From Ignavibacteriota bacterium (GTDB lineage Bacteria; Bacteroidota; Ignavibacteria; UBA10030): a stretch of 42,448 nt of DNA. The stretch is taken from assembly GCA_003155495.1 (NCBI GenBank), contig PMDB01000068.1, positions 1 to 42,448 of the forward strand, read 5' to 3'. Below, piece by piece: positions 15,752 to 24,957 of the stretch. The notes below the pieces were generated by a model. It was not told where the DNA came from, made no database searches, and was given only the letters and a program-made list of their open reading frames with translations. Every line of letters starts with the position of its first letter. Position 1 is the stretch's first letter. Made by a program: the position numbers and the translations under genes.

Positions 15752-16948
15752 ATGGCGGCTTCTTTATTCGGATTTCTGGGCGGTCTGATTGCTGCACGTA
15801 TTATCGGACCTGAAGAGACCGGGCTTTTTAAAGCCTTCACGATCCCTCTGACGTATCTCACGGTTTTGCACCTTGGGACTTTTGACGGACTCTGGCGTCA
15901 GATCCCTTATTACGTTGGAAAAAAGATGCCGCAGAAGGTTGAAGCTCTTGCCTCAAGCGCTGGTGCCTGGAACATTCTTGTTTCGATCATCGTCTCGATC
16001 GGATTCATTATCTGTGCACTTTACAGCTTGTGGCACCACGACTATTATGGTGTTGTCGGTTGGATCACTCAAGCGATTTGTTGCTGGGGGACCTTTTATG
16101 CCGGATACCTTGCCGCCACCTACCGGACTATCCATCAATTTGAAGCTCTCGCCCGCATCACGTTGGTAAGGGCAATAGTGAATTTTGGAATGGTTTTAGT
16201 GTTGCCTTTTTTAAGATTCTATGGGCTCTGCATTCGTAACGCCTCCCCATTCATCACCGGGGTTTGGCTTTTGCATCGCAACCGTCCACTCAAAGTGCAC
16301 TATCATTTTGATGCCAAAACTCTTATTGATCTTCTTAAGATAGGCTTTCCGTTCAGTTTTTGGGGCACACTCTATTCGTCAGTTTGGGTTGCTACTGAAA
16401 GTGCCTTGATTCTTTCGTTTGGTGGTGTCACCGCCTTGGGGTTTTTTACAGTGGCAATAGTCTTGCGCGATGGCATATGCGTGCTGCCTAATGCGATTAC
16501 TCAGGTTCTGTTGCCCCGTGCCGTCGAAGGCTTTGCTCAAGATGGAAGCGTCCGCAACGCCAATGCAAAATCTGCATGGCTGACTGTGGGGCTTACCGCA
16601 TTCATGGTTTTGATCGTTCTCGTCGTTTCGTATTCAATTGATTTTCTTGTACCGCTTGCCATCCCTAAATATGTTGACGGCATTCCACTTATGAATATAT
16701 GCCTCTGGTTTGCCGTCGTTCAAACCGCATCTTTACCTCTCAACACTCTTTTTGCAACAGGCAGATCGTGGCTTTATGGCAGGGGGGTCATCGTCGGGTT
16801 CGTTGTTTTTGCGTTGGCTGCCTATTTGCTGACTCCGACATTTGGTGGAGTTATCGCAGTTGCCATTGGGTCGTTGTTGGGACGTACTGCCAGAATAATT
16901 GTTGCCTATTTAGAAATCTTTATGTTAATTCGACGTGAAGCCTTATGA
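15752..16948 (+). CDS. wzx: Polysaccharide flippase (Wzx / MATE-like oligosaccharide exporter)
   Basis: This 398-residue integral membrane protein, with about a dozen hydrophobic segments, has the N-terminal flippase signature (LFGFLGGLIAARIIGPEETG). It moves lipid-linked repeat units across the inner membrane. The first ATG in frame is at 15752, but coding-like sequence continues upstream in the same frame to 15641 (N-I-F-P-G-L-R-S-K-I-A-N-N-P-Q-A-F-R-S-V). A plausible ATG at 15637 lies one base out of frame. The true N-terminus is probably about 38 residues longer and disrupted by a one-base indel, or it uses a non-standard start. The last four bases overlap the next gene. The family is clear; the substrate is not. 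Confidence 0.85.
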   Translation: MAASLFGFLGGLIAARIIGPEETGLFKAFTIPLTYLTVLHLGTFDGLWRQIPYYVGKKMPQKVEALASSAGAWNILVSIIVSIGFIICALYSLWHHDYYGVVGWITQAICCWGTFYAGYLAATYRTIHQFEALARITLVRAIVNFGMVLVLPFLRFYGLCIRNASPFITGVWLLHRNRPLKVHYHFDAKTLIDLLKIGFPFSFWGTLYSSVWVATESALILSFGGVTALGFFTVAIVLRDGICVLPNAITQVLLPRAVEGFAQDGSVRNANAKSAWLTVGLTAFMVLIVLVVSYSIDFLVPLAIPKYVDGIPLMNICLWFAVVQTASLPLNTLFATGRSWLYGRGVIVGFVVFALAAYLLTPTFGGVIAVAIGSLLGRTARIIVAYLEIFMLIRREAL

Positions 16949-18396
16949 ATGTAAAATATCCAGTCATTAATGTTCCTGTTCCGTCGGTTATGCAAAGATT
17001 TCCGATACTGATTCCTTTTATCTTGGGCATGGCCCTCAACTTCATTTCGGTCATAAGTGGCAACCCATATCTGATTTCTCTGATTGGCGTGGTCGTTGCT
17101 TGTGTTGTTACAATAGTATGGGCTGATAAACCTCTGCCATGGATTATTCTTGTCTCGGTAGTAGCAGCAAATCCCTTGAATAATTCGACAACAATATCCC
17201 TGAACCTTATATTTTCTTTGGTATTCCTCGTCCTGAATATACGCTACCTGAAGAGATTGCCGAGATTGCTCTTGCCGGTAATTTTTATTACGCTGCTATC
17301 GGTGCTCGGCAGCGTTTTAAACTGGAGTTTCGGTATTTCCTCAGACAGTTTCTTAACTCAAGGTGCAGCTGTCACCAATTATATCCTAGGACCATTTTTA
17401 TTAATCCCTCTTATCTATACCCGCATTCAGGAAAATCATGATGGCGAACTGCTGCTAAAGGGGTTGGTCTTTGCCCTCATCGTGCCCTCTGTTAGTCTCT
17501 TGGCGCTGGCTTACAGTTTTGGGCATCCCGTTTCGACCAACTTGAAGATCACGTCTCAGTTTCATTACGCGGTTAACCTCGAAACATACCTCTGGGGGAA
17601 TACGGAGTTTCGTTTTATCCGCACGCAGGTAGGTTTTATTTTGGCTTCCATGATCTGTGCATCGTTTGCCGTGGTCATTAACAATGTTTCATGGATGTTG
17701 CGACTCACCGCCGCGGCATGTTTCACTATTGCCGCTTTTCTTCTCTTGACCACCGGCAGTATGGGCAGCAGCTTAGCCTGCCTTTGTGGAATTGCATTGA
17801 TTTTGATCGTCGGGAAACGATATCTTTCCATCAAACGATATGTAATTGTAGTACTTGCCATTGTCGGTTTTGTTTTTGTCGCTTGGTCCGTTCTACCCGA
17901 GGGGATTCAGAAATATGTCGAAAGCAGATACATGGAGCGGTTTTCTCAAGGGGGCGTGGATGCCTCGGACCGCATCTCGATCTGGAAAAATTCGTTTGCG
18001 TTTCTAATGGACAATCCCATGGGTGTCGGCTGGTCGCTGCCCATAGAAGCCCAGCAGCTTGGTTATTCTTCTCACAATGACTATTTGGCTTACGCTATGT
18101 CCTACGGCTTCTCATGTGGACTGTTGTACATGTTTGTGCCGGCTTGGCTGTTGTTTTCGCTTTCTACCGTCAAATCGCGTGTTTTAGACTTTGCACGGCT
18201 AATTGTGATACTTGCCGGTGTTGGCGTTGTTACGAGCTTACTCGTTAATTCCTTTTCTGATCATTTAGCAGCCAATCGGTGGTATTACAATGTTGTCTGG
18301 TCGATAGTATGGTACGCATTCTTTCTGAGCAAACGATCTTTACAGCCCTCTTCTAAAAAAATAGGACACAATTTAGCTTATAGACGACATAAATAA
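16945..18396 (+). CDS. wzy: O-antigen polymerase/ligase-like membrane protein (Wzy type)
   Basis: This 483-residue protein has many hydrophobic segments and a large loop near residues 295-375. The loop carries the Wzy_C/O-antigen ligase pattern DRISIWKNSFAFLMDNPMGVGW, followed by SSHNDYLAYAMSYG. Such proteins polymerise repeat units or ligate glycans at the periplasmic face. ATGA overlap with the flippase stop implies translational coupling. Following Wzx, and with Wzc nearby, the polymerase role is the better guess; ligase activity remains possible. Confidence 0.85.
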   Translation: MNVKYPVINVPVPSVMQRFPILIPFILGMALNFISVISGNPYLISLIGVVVACVVTIVWADKPLPWIILVSVVAANPLNNSTTISLNLIFSLVFLVLNIRYLKRLPRLLLPVIFITLLSVLGSVLNWSFGISSDSFLTQGAAVTNYILGPFLLIPLIYTRIQENHDGELLLKGLVFALIVPSVSLLALAYSFGHPVSTNLKITSQFHYAVNLETYLWGNTEFRFIRTQVGFILASMICASFAVVINNVSWMLRLTAAACFTIAAFLLLTTGSMGSSLACLCGIALILIVGKRYLSIKRYVIVVLAIVGFVFVAWSVLPEGIQKYVESRYMERFSQGGVDASDRISIWKNSFAFLMDNPMGVGWSLPIEAQQLGYSSHNDYLAYAMSYGFSCGLLYMFVPAWLLFSLSTVKSRVLDFARLIVILAGVGVVTSLLVNSFSDHLAANRWYYNVVWSIVWYAFFLSKRSLQPSSKKIGHNLAYRRHK

Positions 18397-18667
18397 CTTG
18401 CGTATATATGAAGTCGAATGTGTTTGAATTAGCAAAAACTATAGAATTTAGGACTTGAATTGATCGCAGATAATTCCATCCGGAGAGTCTTTGGAATGAT
18501 ACGTATTTTAATACCTACGCAGAGTATTTGAAATTAAGTATCCATTATTTTAAAACATGCAAAACAGATTTCTTTTTGGTTTTAATGTAAAGAACAAAGC
18601 ACTCCTCCCCTCATAAAGTGTGTCTGCGTAGCTATTGTAATACCACTTCGCGTATTTTTTTTATCCG

Positions 18668-18685
18668 CTCCTCCTCGTGGAGGAG
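18668..18685. repeat. GC-rich hairpin in the 548-bp spacer after wzy
   Basis: CTCCTCC-TCGT-GGAGGAG forms a 7-bp perfect stem. The T-run lies before, not after, the stem on the plus strand, so it does not look like a terminator for wzy. The rest of 18397-18944 has no gene I recognise. One open stretch, 18474-18590, reads like protein (for example SLWNDTYFNTYAEYLKL) but I cannot assign it. Confidence 0.35.
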
Positions 18686-18944
18686 GGGATAACTTGTCTG
18701 CCGTGCTTTTCCTTTTGGCGGAATGGGTGGTGGAAAATAGTTCTTGTAAATAAAGATAAATTTGTGAAAAGTTAGAATAATTACTTTTAATGATCTGAGG
18801 AGTCACTTATTTTACGAAGAACGGTTTGCGCATGATTACCATCATGCTTTGTATTCGTACGTTCATCTCATCATCGTTTCTAAATGTGCCTACCTTCCTG
18901 TGGTAGCCTGCAATCCCAGAGGGTAAAGCAATATCTATACTCTT

Positions 18945-20348
18945 ATGACAAACTCAAGAGTAAGCGAAGACAATAGCTTTGTAGAAACTGGGACGGAATC
19001 TAATCTTTACCCCAGGATCCTCGTGATAGCGCCAGAACCATTCAATAACGTATGCGGTGCAGGAATCACTATGACAAGCCTGTTTACCGGATGGCCGAAG
19101 GGGAGGATTGCGAGCATTTATTGGGATCAGTTTAAAGTAGAAAAAGGAGTCTGCGAAAAATACTATATGCTGACTGAACAGGAAATGGGGTGGCGATTTC
19201 CATTAAGAGGAATATTCTCACTAAAAGACAGACAAGAGAAAAAGCAATTGCTTCTGAATGGAGAGAATAAGAACGACCCAAATCACCTGAGGCCAACTCT
19301 CAAGGCTATGGTGAGAAAAATTGGGAAATATCTGATTCGCAGGATAGGCGGTCTGGGATTCATGGTCAAAGTTGATATTTCGAATGATTTAGCGGATTGG
19401 ATTTATGCATTCAAACCGGATGTTATCTATGGCACACCGACAAGTCTTGCGAGTATTTCGCTTATAGAAAAAGTGGCAAATCTTTCTAGCGCTTCAATTA
19501 TTATCCATGTCTATGATGATTGGCCGTCGATTGTCGAAGATGGCGGCATTCTGCAAGAATTCTACGGCAAAAAAACTACCCAGGCATTCGTCCATCTGCT
19601 CAAGAGGTCTGTCTATCGTTTTGCTATATGCGAGGAGATGGCAGCAGAATTCGAACAGCGATATAGTATGGAATTCCTGTCATTTCACAATTGTCCCGAT
19701 GCTCTTGTTTGGTTTAAGAAAAGTCGAACTGCTTTTAAAATAGATTCAAAATTTGTGTTTCGCTTTATTGGAGAAATATATTCGGGCGGTAATACGAGTG
19801 TGCTTCAAGAACTGTCGTTAGCCATTGCATGTCTGCAAAGAATTGGCATCGATGCTTCGCTAGAGATTTTTTCCAATGTTGTAACTGTCAATAAATTCAG
19901 AAATGAATTCAATATCAAGAATATTGTTTCGATCAACAAAGTCCCTGATGACTCACAAGAAGTCGCTTCATTATACGCAAGCGCGGATGGATTGATTATG
20001 GCTTATAATTTTGATGAGTATAGCGCAAGTCGATTTCGTTTTTCAATGCCGACAAAATTTCCAACCTATCTTCTATCGGGTACGCCTGTTGTACTCTATG
20101 CTCCAGAGAACTTGGCGATAACACAGCGTGCGATCTCTCAAGGAATTGCATACGTTATTCATCAGCATATGTCAGTCGAACAACTATCAAATCGTTTGGC
20201 TGCATTTATTGGTGACAGACAATTGAGAATCAATATGGCTAGCAAAGGTCAGCAATACGCTTTAGACCATTTGATCGCTGGTGTGATGAGACCGCGCTTC
20301 CATAAAGTCTTGCGCAACGTGCTTGATGTCAATCCCCGATTGCTGTAA
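18945..20348 (+). CDS. Divergent glycosyltransferase-like protein (DDW-motif group)
   Basis: This 467-residue soluble protein is probably a GT-B fold transferase. The N-terminal half has GAGITMTSLFTGWPKGRIAS, comparable with the equivalent segment of the proteins at 20531 and 32431 (SLRNWF.WPK...IY). The centre has VYDDWPS (D191-D192-W193). The C-terminal half has MPTKFPTYLLSGTPVVLYAP, corresponding to STKAHLYMMSERPVLVYGPP in the 20531 protein and typical of a nucleotide-sugar-binding GT4-like domain. It lacks the classical E-x7-E sequence. It probably adds a sugar to the lipid-linked repeat unit; donor and acceptor are unknown. The start ATG is the first in frame with no strong ribosome-binding site. 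It is the most divergent of the three complete group members here. Confidence 0.72.
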   Translation: MTNSRVSEDNSFVETGTESNLYPRILVIAPEPFNNVCGAGITMTSLFTGWPKGRIASIYWDQFKVEKGVCEKYYMLTEQEMGWRFPLRGIFSLKDRQEKKQLLLNGENKNDPNHLRPTLKAMVRKIGKYLIRRIGGLGFMVKVDISNDLADWIYAFKPDVIYGTPTSLASISLIEKVANLSSASIIIHVYDDWPSIVEDGGILQEFYGKKTTQAFVHLLKRSVYRFAICEEMAAEFEQRYSMEFLSFHNCPDALVWFKKSRTAFKIDSKFVFRFIGEIYSGGNTSVLQELSLAIACLQRIGIDASLEIFSNVVTVNKFRNEFNIKNIVSINKVPDDSQEVASLYASADGLIMAYNFDEYSASRFRFSMPTKFPTYLLSGTPVVLYAPENLAITQRAISQGIAYVIHQHMSVEQLSNRLAAFIGDRQLRINMASKGQQYALDHLIAGVMRPRFHKVLRNVLDVNPRLL

Positions 20349-20414
20349 TTGATTATTGTTGCGGTCAAGATACAAAAATATATGTAACTTGTCTTCATTT
20401 TTAATGATGAACGA

Positions 20415-20446
20415 GAACTCCCTATGCTCTTGACATAGGGTTCTTT
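20415..20446 (+). terminator. Possible intrinsic terminator after the 18945 glycosyltransferase
   Basis: CCCTATG (20420-20426) and CATAGGG (20434-20440) form a perfect 7-bp stem extended by GAA/TTC across a 2-base bulge, and TTCTTT follows. The T-tract is short and the stem only moderately GC-rich. It lies in the 182-bp gap between two same-strand genes, so it may be partial or be read through by an antiterminated polymerase. Confidence 0.35.
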
Positions 20447-20530
20447 ACGGGACGATTCATGAGAAGGGGAACTTACGAACCAGGAACTGGATGTGCGCTT
20501 ATCGAAAAAAACGAGGGAAGTTGACAACGG

Positions 20531-21922
20531 TTGGGTGATTGCTTGACATCGCAAAACGATTTCCCGAAAATCTTAATATTGGAAAAAACACTTCTGAACA
20601 ATTCCGATAGCGGAGCCTGCTCCTTGAGGAATTGGTTCTGGGACTGGCCCAAAAACCGCCTGCTGCAAATTTATACAGGGGTGACTATCGAGAAACAATC
20701 GTTTTGCGGATCAGATTTTCATATCGGAATAGAAGAGAGAAGGTTGGGGAATCTTTTCTTCTCACTGAAGGACTCGACACTCGGTGAGTTGGTGCAACCA
20801 CATCGCATGGCCACTCGTCGGAAGACAAGCGGTCGATATATAATTATGGCGAATGTTCTCCGAACTATGGGGAATTTTCTCGTGAAAACCGGGCTTTGGG
20901 AACTGATCTTCCCTCCCGTCCTTTCTCCTCGATTAAGAAAATGGCTTGATGATACACGTCCTGATATTGTGTTCTTTCAGGCGACCGACCTGTCATTCAT
21001 GAAACTCGCTCTCGACATACATGCAGCATATGGGATTCCTATCTGCGTTAACATCGTGGACGACTGGGTGGGGCATCTTTATAAGGATTCATTCCTTTCA
21101 TTTTTCATGACTTGGGTTGTACGTCGAAGGTTTCAAAAATTAATTCGCAGGTGCACATATCGCTTCGTTATCGGGGACCTCATGGCACGTGAATATCAAT
21201 TTAGATATGGGTTAGCTTTTGAGCCACTGATGCAATGTGACGACCCTGGTCGATTCCCAATCGGAATGTCAGGATTGATAGACAAAACAGGAACAGTTCA
21301 AATCGTTTACTCGGGATATCTTGGCATAGGAAGATGGGAAAGCTTGCTGGAACTCTCAGCAGCGATCGAGCCGCTTGTCACGGAAAAACTCAAGATCGAG
21401 ATCGTAGCATATGTGCCATTTGTGCCTGTGGAAGCATCGGAATTAATAAAAGAAGCGCGCAATATTCGGATTGAGGCATCGCCAAAGGATGATGACGTGC
21501 CAGGAGTTCTTTGTGGCGCCGACATCTTGTTCTTGCCCGAATCGTTTGAAGCACAAACGAGGGCATATACGAAGTTGTCTGTGAGTACAAAAGCACATCT
21601 CTATATGATGAGTGAACGGCCCGTCTTAGTATATGGTCCTCCGGAAATAGGGACAGTGGAATATGCAACGCGTGAAGGGTGGGGTTTTGTTGTATCGGAA
21701 AAGAGCATAAGTGCATTGCGCGAGGCGGTGCGATCTCTGATCAATGATGCGAGTCTTCGTGAAAAGCTGGTGACGACTGGAAAACGTGTTGCGATGAGAA
21801 ATCATGATGGTATCGCCGTAAGAGAAAATCTGCGAATACGATTGAGCACCATGAAGGGAAATTTTTCCATTACAAACGATGCTTTGAAAGAAGCAGAATG
21901 TTGGGAGAGAACAAATGTTTAA
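20531..21922 (+). CDS. Divergent glycosyltransferase-like protein (DDW-motif group)
   Basis: This 463-residue protein is closely related to the one at 32431. Shared landmarks are SGACSLRNWFWDWPKNRLLQ, a following FCG...IG.EERRLG.LF..LK segment, GLWELIFPP, V-D177-D178-W179, and the C-terminal STKAHLYMMSERPVLVYGPP. The layout suggests a GT-B fold with an acceptor-binding N-half and a donor-binding C-half, but no E-x7-E motif is seen. The start is uncertain: TTG at 20531 (an A/G-rich GAGGGAAG lies 13 bases upstream) or TTG at 20543; no ATG is available upstream of the conserved region. The role as a glycosyltransferase is inference from the fold pattern and neighbours. Confidence 0.75.
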   Translation: MGDCLTSQNDFPKILILEKTLLNNSDSGACSLRNWFWDWPKNRLLQIYTGVTIEKQSFCGSDFHIGIEERRLGNLFFSLKDSTLGELVQPHRMATRRKTSGRYIIMANVLRTMGNFLVKTGLWELIFPPVLSPRLRKWLDDTRPDIVFFQATDLSFMKLALDIHAAYGIPICVNIVDDWVGHLYKDSFLSFFMTWVVRRRFQKLIRRCTYRFVIGDLMAREYQFRYGLAFEPLMQCDDPGRFPIGMSGLIDKTGTVQIVYSGYLGIGRWESLLELSAAIEPLVTEKLKIEIVAYVPFVPVEASELIKEARNIRIEASPKDDDVPGVLCGADILFLPESFEAQTRAYTKLSVSTKAHLYMMSERPVLVYGPPEIGTVEYATREGWGFVVSEKSISALREAVRSLINDASLREKLVTTGKRVAMRNHDGIAVRENLRIRLSTMKGNFSITNDALKEAECWERTNV

Positions 21923-22219
21923 AGTCGCAATCTTTGCATAACAGCTGGAACGAGAACATTTCGAAATGCCATACTACGAAGGTTTCTAAAGACAGACATT
22001 GCAGAGATTCGCATTCTAAGCAGAGATGAAAAAAAGCAGTAAGAAATTCGCATGAGCTATGCGAATGATAAAATCAAATCATACATCGGGGATATTCGCG
22101 ATTATCGATGTGTCTATGACGCATTTTCTGGAGGTGATTACGTTTTTCATGTTGTTGTATTGAACCATGTTCCATCATGTGAGTTCTATCCTCGTGTCGG
22201 ATTATCTAAATGTTTTTAA
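21915..22219 (+). pseudogene. 5' remnant of a second capE-like UDP-GlcNAc 4,6-dehydratase gene
   Basis: The spacer begins with ATGTTTA, like the intact capE at 40244, and after a one-base deletion reads F-R-N-A-I-L-R-R-F-L-K-T-D-I, then SRDEKKQ, an in-frame TAA (about 22039), K-S-Y-I-G-D-I-R, D-Y-V-F-H and V-P-S-C-E-F-Y-P. By hand about 57 of 85 positions match the intact capE. It ends at a stop at 22217 after roughly the first 90-100 of 341 codons, so the rest of the gene is gone. Its ATG overlaps the stop of the upstream glycosyltransferase. It accounts for the whole 309-bp gap before the ChbG-like gene. Confidence 0.85.
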
Positions 22220-22231
22220 GCGAGAGGGTAT

Positions 22232-22981
22232 GTGAAACTGATTGTCAATGCCGATGATTTTGGCCTTTCTTCTGCCGTGAATGAAGCGATCATGCGAGCA
22301 TTTGAAATGGGAATAATCGACCGCACATCTGCAATAGCAAATGCTCCTTATTTTGCGGACGCATGTCAACTGGCCATTGAGAAAGGGTTCGAGAATCGTG
22401 TTGGCGTTCATTTCAATATTTTGGAAGGAAGAGCTATCAGCTCTAAGATTGCCGACATTCATCCTTTCCATTCGAAAGGTGGAATGTTTACATATCAACG
22501 CAATGCGAAACTATTCCTTTCGAGACGCGAAATGGAAGCCATTTCCGCTGAATGTGATGATCAAATCCGAAGATTCCACGATCATGGATTGTATCCAACT
22601 CGTTTTGATTCACATGAACACGTGCACACTGAATGGTTCATTTTTCGAGCAATAGAACCAGTACTAAGAAAATATGGATTCTTGTCCGTCCGTATATCCC
22701 AGAACATCGGGGAGTTCTCATTTGGAAATAAAGCGTACAAAGGAATCTTCAATTACTACTTGAAAAGACGAAAATGGAATTGCGAAGCGTTCAGTGGCGA
22801 ATACCGTGCTTTTGTGAGACTCAAGGCATTTTCTAATATGACAAATGGCACTGCAGAAGTTGTGGTTCATCCTACTCTTAGTTCCCGCGGAGTTGTGATC
22901 GATGCAGCGTCCGGAGAAGAACTGGCTCCACAGATTAAGAACCTGAGAGGACTGAATCAGTCTTATGGCCAGCCCTTTTGA
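22232..22981 (+). CDS. Carbohydrate deacetylase, ChbG/YdjC family
   Basis: This 249-residue protein has the family's N-terminal metal-binding motif VNADDFGLS (D8, D9), the central SHEHVH (H128, H130) and a C-terminal VVVHPTLSSRG His. ChbG/YdjC enzymes remove N-acetyl groups from small N-acetylated saccharides using a divalent metal. In this setting it may deacetylate a lipid-linked sugar or repeat unit, which is inference. The start is GTG at 22232 with GAGAGGG three bases upstream; an ATG two bases earlier is out of frame. Length is normal for the family. A decayed paralogue tail lies at 25767-25976. Confidence 0.87.
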   Translation: MKLIVNADDFGLSSAVNEAIMRAFEMGIIDRTSAIANAPYFADACQLAIEKGFENRVGVHFNILEGRAISSKIADIHPFHSKGGMFTYQRNAKLFLSRREMEAISAECDDQIRRFHDHGLYPTRFDSHEHVHTEWFIFRAIEPVLRKYGFLSVRISQNIGEFSFGNKAYKGIFNYYLKRRKWNCEAFSGEYRAFVRLKAFSNMTNGTAEVVVHPTLSSRGVVIDAASGEELAPQIKNLRGLNQSYGQPF

Positions 22982-23099
22982 ATAAAATAGTTTTTGCCTT
23001 TCTTCTAGCTGTAAGAAGATCTATCGAATCATCATCCGAACATAACTAACGTTGTATCAAAGTTGCATATATTATTGATGGCCCAAGGAGGATATCGGG

Positions 23100-24023
23100 A
23101 TGAAGTGGCCGGAAGGCAAGAAGTTCGCATTTACGATATTTGACGACACCGATTTCCAAACAGTCGAGAATACAGCCCCTGTCTACGAATTTCTTTACGA
23201 GTTGGGTTTCCGTACAACTAAATCTGTTTGGCCGATAAAGGGTTCTCAGAAGCCGCTCGTAGGTGGTGGAACATGCGATGATCCTGAATATCTTGCCTGG
23301 GCGCAGCTCCTGCAACGGCGCGGTTTCGAGATTGGAATGCACAATGCCACATATCATACATCCACAAAAGAAGAGACGAGAAGGGGAATGGAAGCTTTTA
23401 AAGCCCATTTTGGCTCTTACCCCAAGTGTCTCGCAAATCATTATAGCAATGAAGAGTCGATCTACTGGGGGAATTACAGACTCACGGGAGCGAGAGAGTT
23501 CATTCACAACCTGCTGCTCCATTATAAGCGTGATGGATTATTCCGGGGCCATATCGAGGATAGTCCGCTTTTCTGGGGTGACATCTGCAAAGAGAAAGTG
23601 TACTATGTGCGGAATTTTGTGTATGGCGACGTGAACACTTTAAAAGCCTGTCCGTATATGCCATACTACGATCCATTGCGTCCCTATGTCAATGCGTGGT
23701 TCGCCGGATCTGAGGGTGGAGAAATCGATTCATATTTAAACATGCTATCTGAAAAGAATCAGGATCGACTGGAAAAAGAGGGTGGGGCGTGCATCATGTA
23801 TACGCACTTTGGAAAAGGTTTTTTCAGAGACGGTAAACTGAATCCAAGGTTCAAAAAACTCATGGAGTGGCTGAGCCGCAAGAATGGGTGGTTTGTTCCC
23901 ACCGATGTTCTGCTCGATTATCTCAGTAGTGAAAGCGGAATTCACGAGATCACGGTGCAAGAACGTGCGCACCTCGAATGGAAATGGTTATTGCACAAAC
24001 TGCGGATGCGGGGAACCAGCTGA
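23100..24023 (+). CDS. Polysaccharide deacetylase-like protein (NodB-type fold)
   Basis: This 307-residue protein starts with FTIFDDTDF (D15-D16), and H81-N-A-T-Y-H86 corresponds to the H-x3-5-H metal site of NodB-type deacetylases. The rest departs from classical NodB proteins, with a Trp/Tyr-rich middle section. Near the C-terminus, IMYTHFGKGF may supply a further active-site His. It would act on N- or O-acetyl groups of glycan substrates. No signal peptide is visible, so cytoplasmic action on nucleotide- or lipid-linked sugars is likely. A perfect AAGGAGG (23085-23091) sits 8 bases before the ATG, the strongest ribosome-binding site noticed in the window. Confidence 0.82.
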   Translation: MKWPEGKKFAFTIFDDTDFQTVENTAPVYEFLYELGFRTTKSVWPIKGSQKPLVGGGTCDDPEYLAWAQLLQRRGFEIGMHNATYHTSTKEETRRGMEAFKAHFGSYPKCLANHYSNEESIYWGNYRLTGAREFIHNLLLHYKRDGLFRGHIEDSPLFWGDICKEKVYYVRNFVYGDVNTLKACPYMPYYDPLRPYVNAWFAGSEGGEIDSYLNMLSEKNQDRLEKEGGACIMYTHFGKGFFRDGKLNPRFKKLMEWLSRKNGWFVPTDVLLDYLSSESGIHEITVQERAHLEWKWLLHKLRMRGTS

Positions 24024-24139
24024 TATCATTGAAACTCGATCACTCAATGTTCGGCGAATATATATTTCGAAGCGTTACTGCTTATTCCGACCGTCCGCGA
24101 AACTTAATTTAATCATTTTGTGTAATCGCATAACAAGAT

Positions 24140-24844
24140 ATGATGATCAAAGAAATAACGGCAAGTCTGAAATACAAGGTTACCCGTGTTTACTACCAAC
24201 ACTTACTTAACGGTGTAAATACCTTGGAGGAATTCAATCGATATATTAAAGAAATAAAACCCGCCAATTTTCTGAGATACAAAGAGAGTTCTGCAAATCA
24301 AAGACTTGAATTTACAACTGTCATAGAGAAGCTTTCGCTGAACTTGAATTCCATCAATTTCCTTGATATTGGCCCGGGATTCGGGGATTCCATGGACATA
24401 TGCTACGAACGGGGAGCCAGTCAGATTGAATTTGTAGAACGGGATCCATTCTTCTTTACATACAACCGCCTCAAGAAATGGTGTACCGGTCATCAGATAA
24501 ACCATCTTCTGGGCCTGCATTCTCTTGATCAGAGCAAGTTCGATCTTATCTGGATCAAAGGATCGTTGAACGCCGACACGTTCAACAAATGGCCCATCAG
24601 AAAAATATCTCCGGCACAACTCAACATTTGGCTTGATCAATTGCTGAGACTCGGGCGTCCGGGCTGTACGATCATATTGTGTCCACATTGGTTAAGCCGG
24701 GATGGGAAAAGAAAAATCGAAAATGTGGAAAAAAGCATATTCACGAAGACTATCCTGTCGAAAGGTTTTAACATTCTTCCGACTATACTGCACCACAATC
24801 ATGAACCTGAATACCCTGTGACATTTTTCAGGAAGTTATCCTAG
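24140..24844 (+). CDS. Class I SAM-dependent methyltransferase-like protein
   Basis: This 234-residue protein has motif I as FLDIGPGFGDSMD (D76-I-G-P-G-F-G82) followed by an acidic strand end (IEFVERDPF), which together form the SAM-binding site. A later FDLIWIKGSLN strand corresponds to motif IV. The first 60 residues are basic and helical and may contact a lipid-linked or sugar substrate. It could methylate a sugar hydroxyl or amine in the repeat unit; the target is unknown. ATG at 24140 or 24143 are equivalent starts. It lies between two deacetylase-fold genes. Confidence 0.75.
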   Translation: MMIKEITASLKYKVTRVYYQHLLNGVNTLEEFNRYIKEIKPANFLRYKESSANQRLEFTTVIEKLSLNLNSINFLDIGPGFGDSMDICYERGASQIEFVERDPFFFTYNRLKKWCTGHQINHLLGLHSLDQSKFDLIWIKGSLNADTFNKWPIRKISPAQLNIWLDQLLRLGRPGCTIILCPHWLSRDGKRKIENVEKSIFTKTILSKGFNILPTILHHNHEPEYPVTFFRKLS

Positions 24845-24957
24845 AATTCAGATTATAGAAACGAAGTAAATCACTCAGGCACCCCGTTCATCATTTGAGT
24901 AGCCATCGGTATAATAATTTCCCATGATGTGTTTCAGGTAGATGTTTCTTAAAGAGA

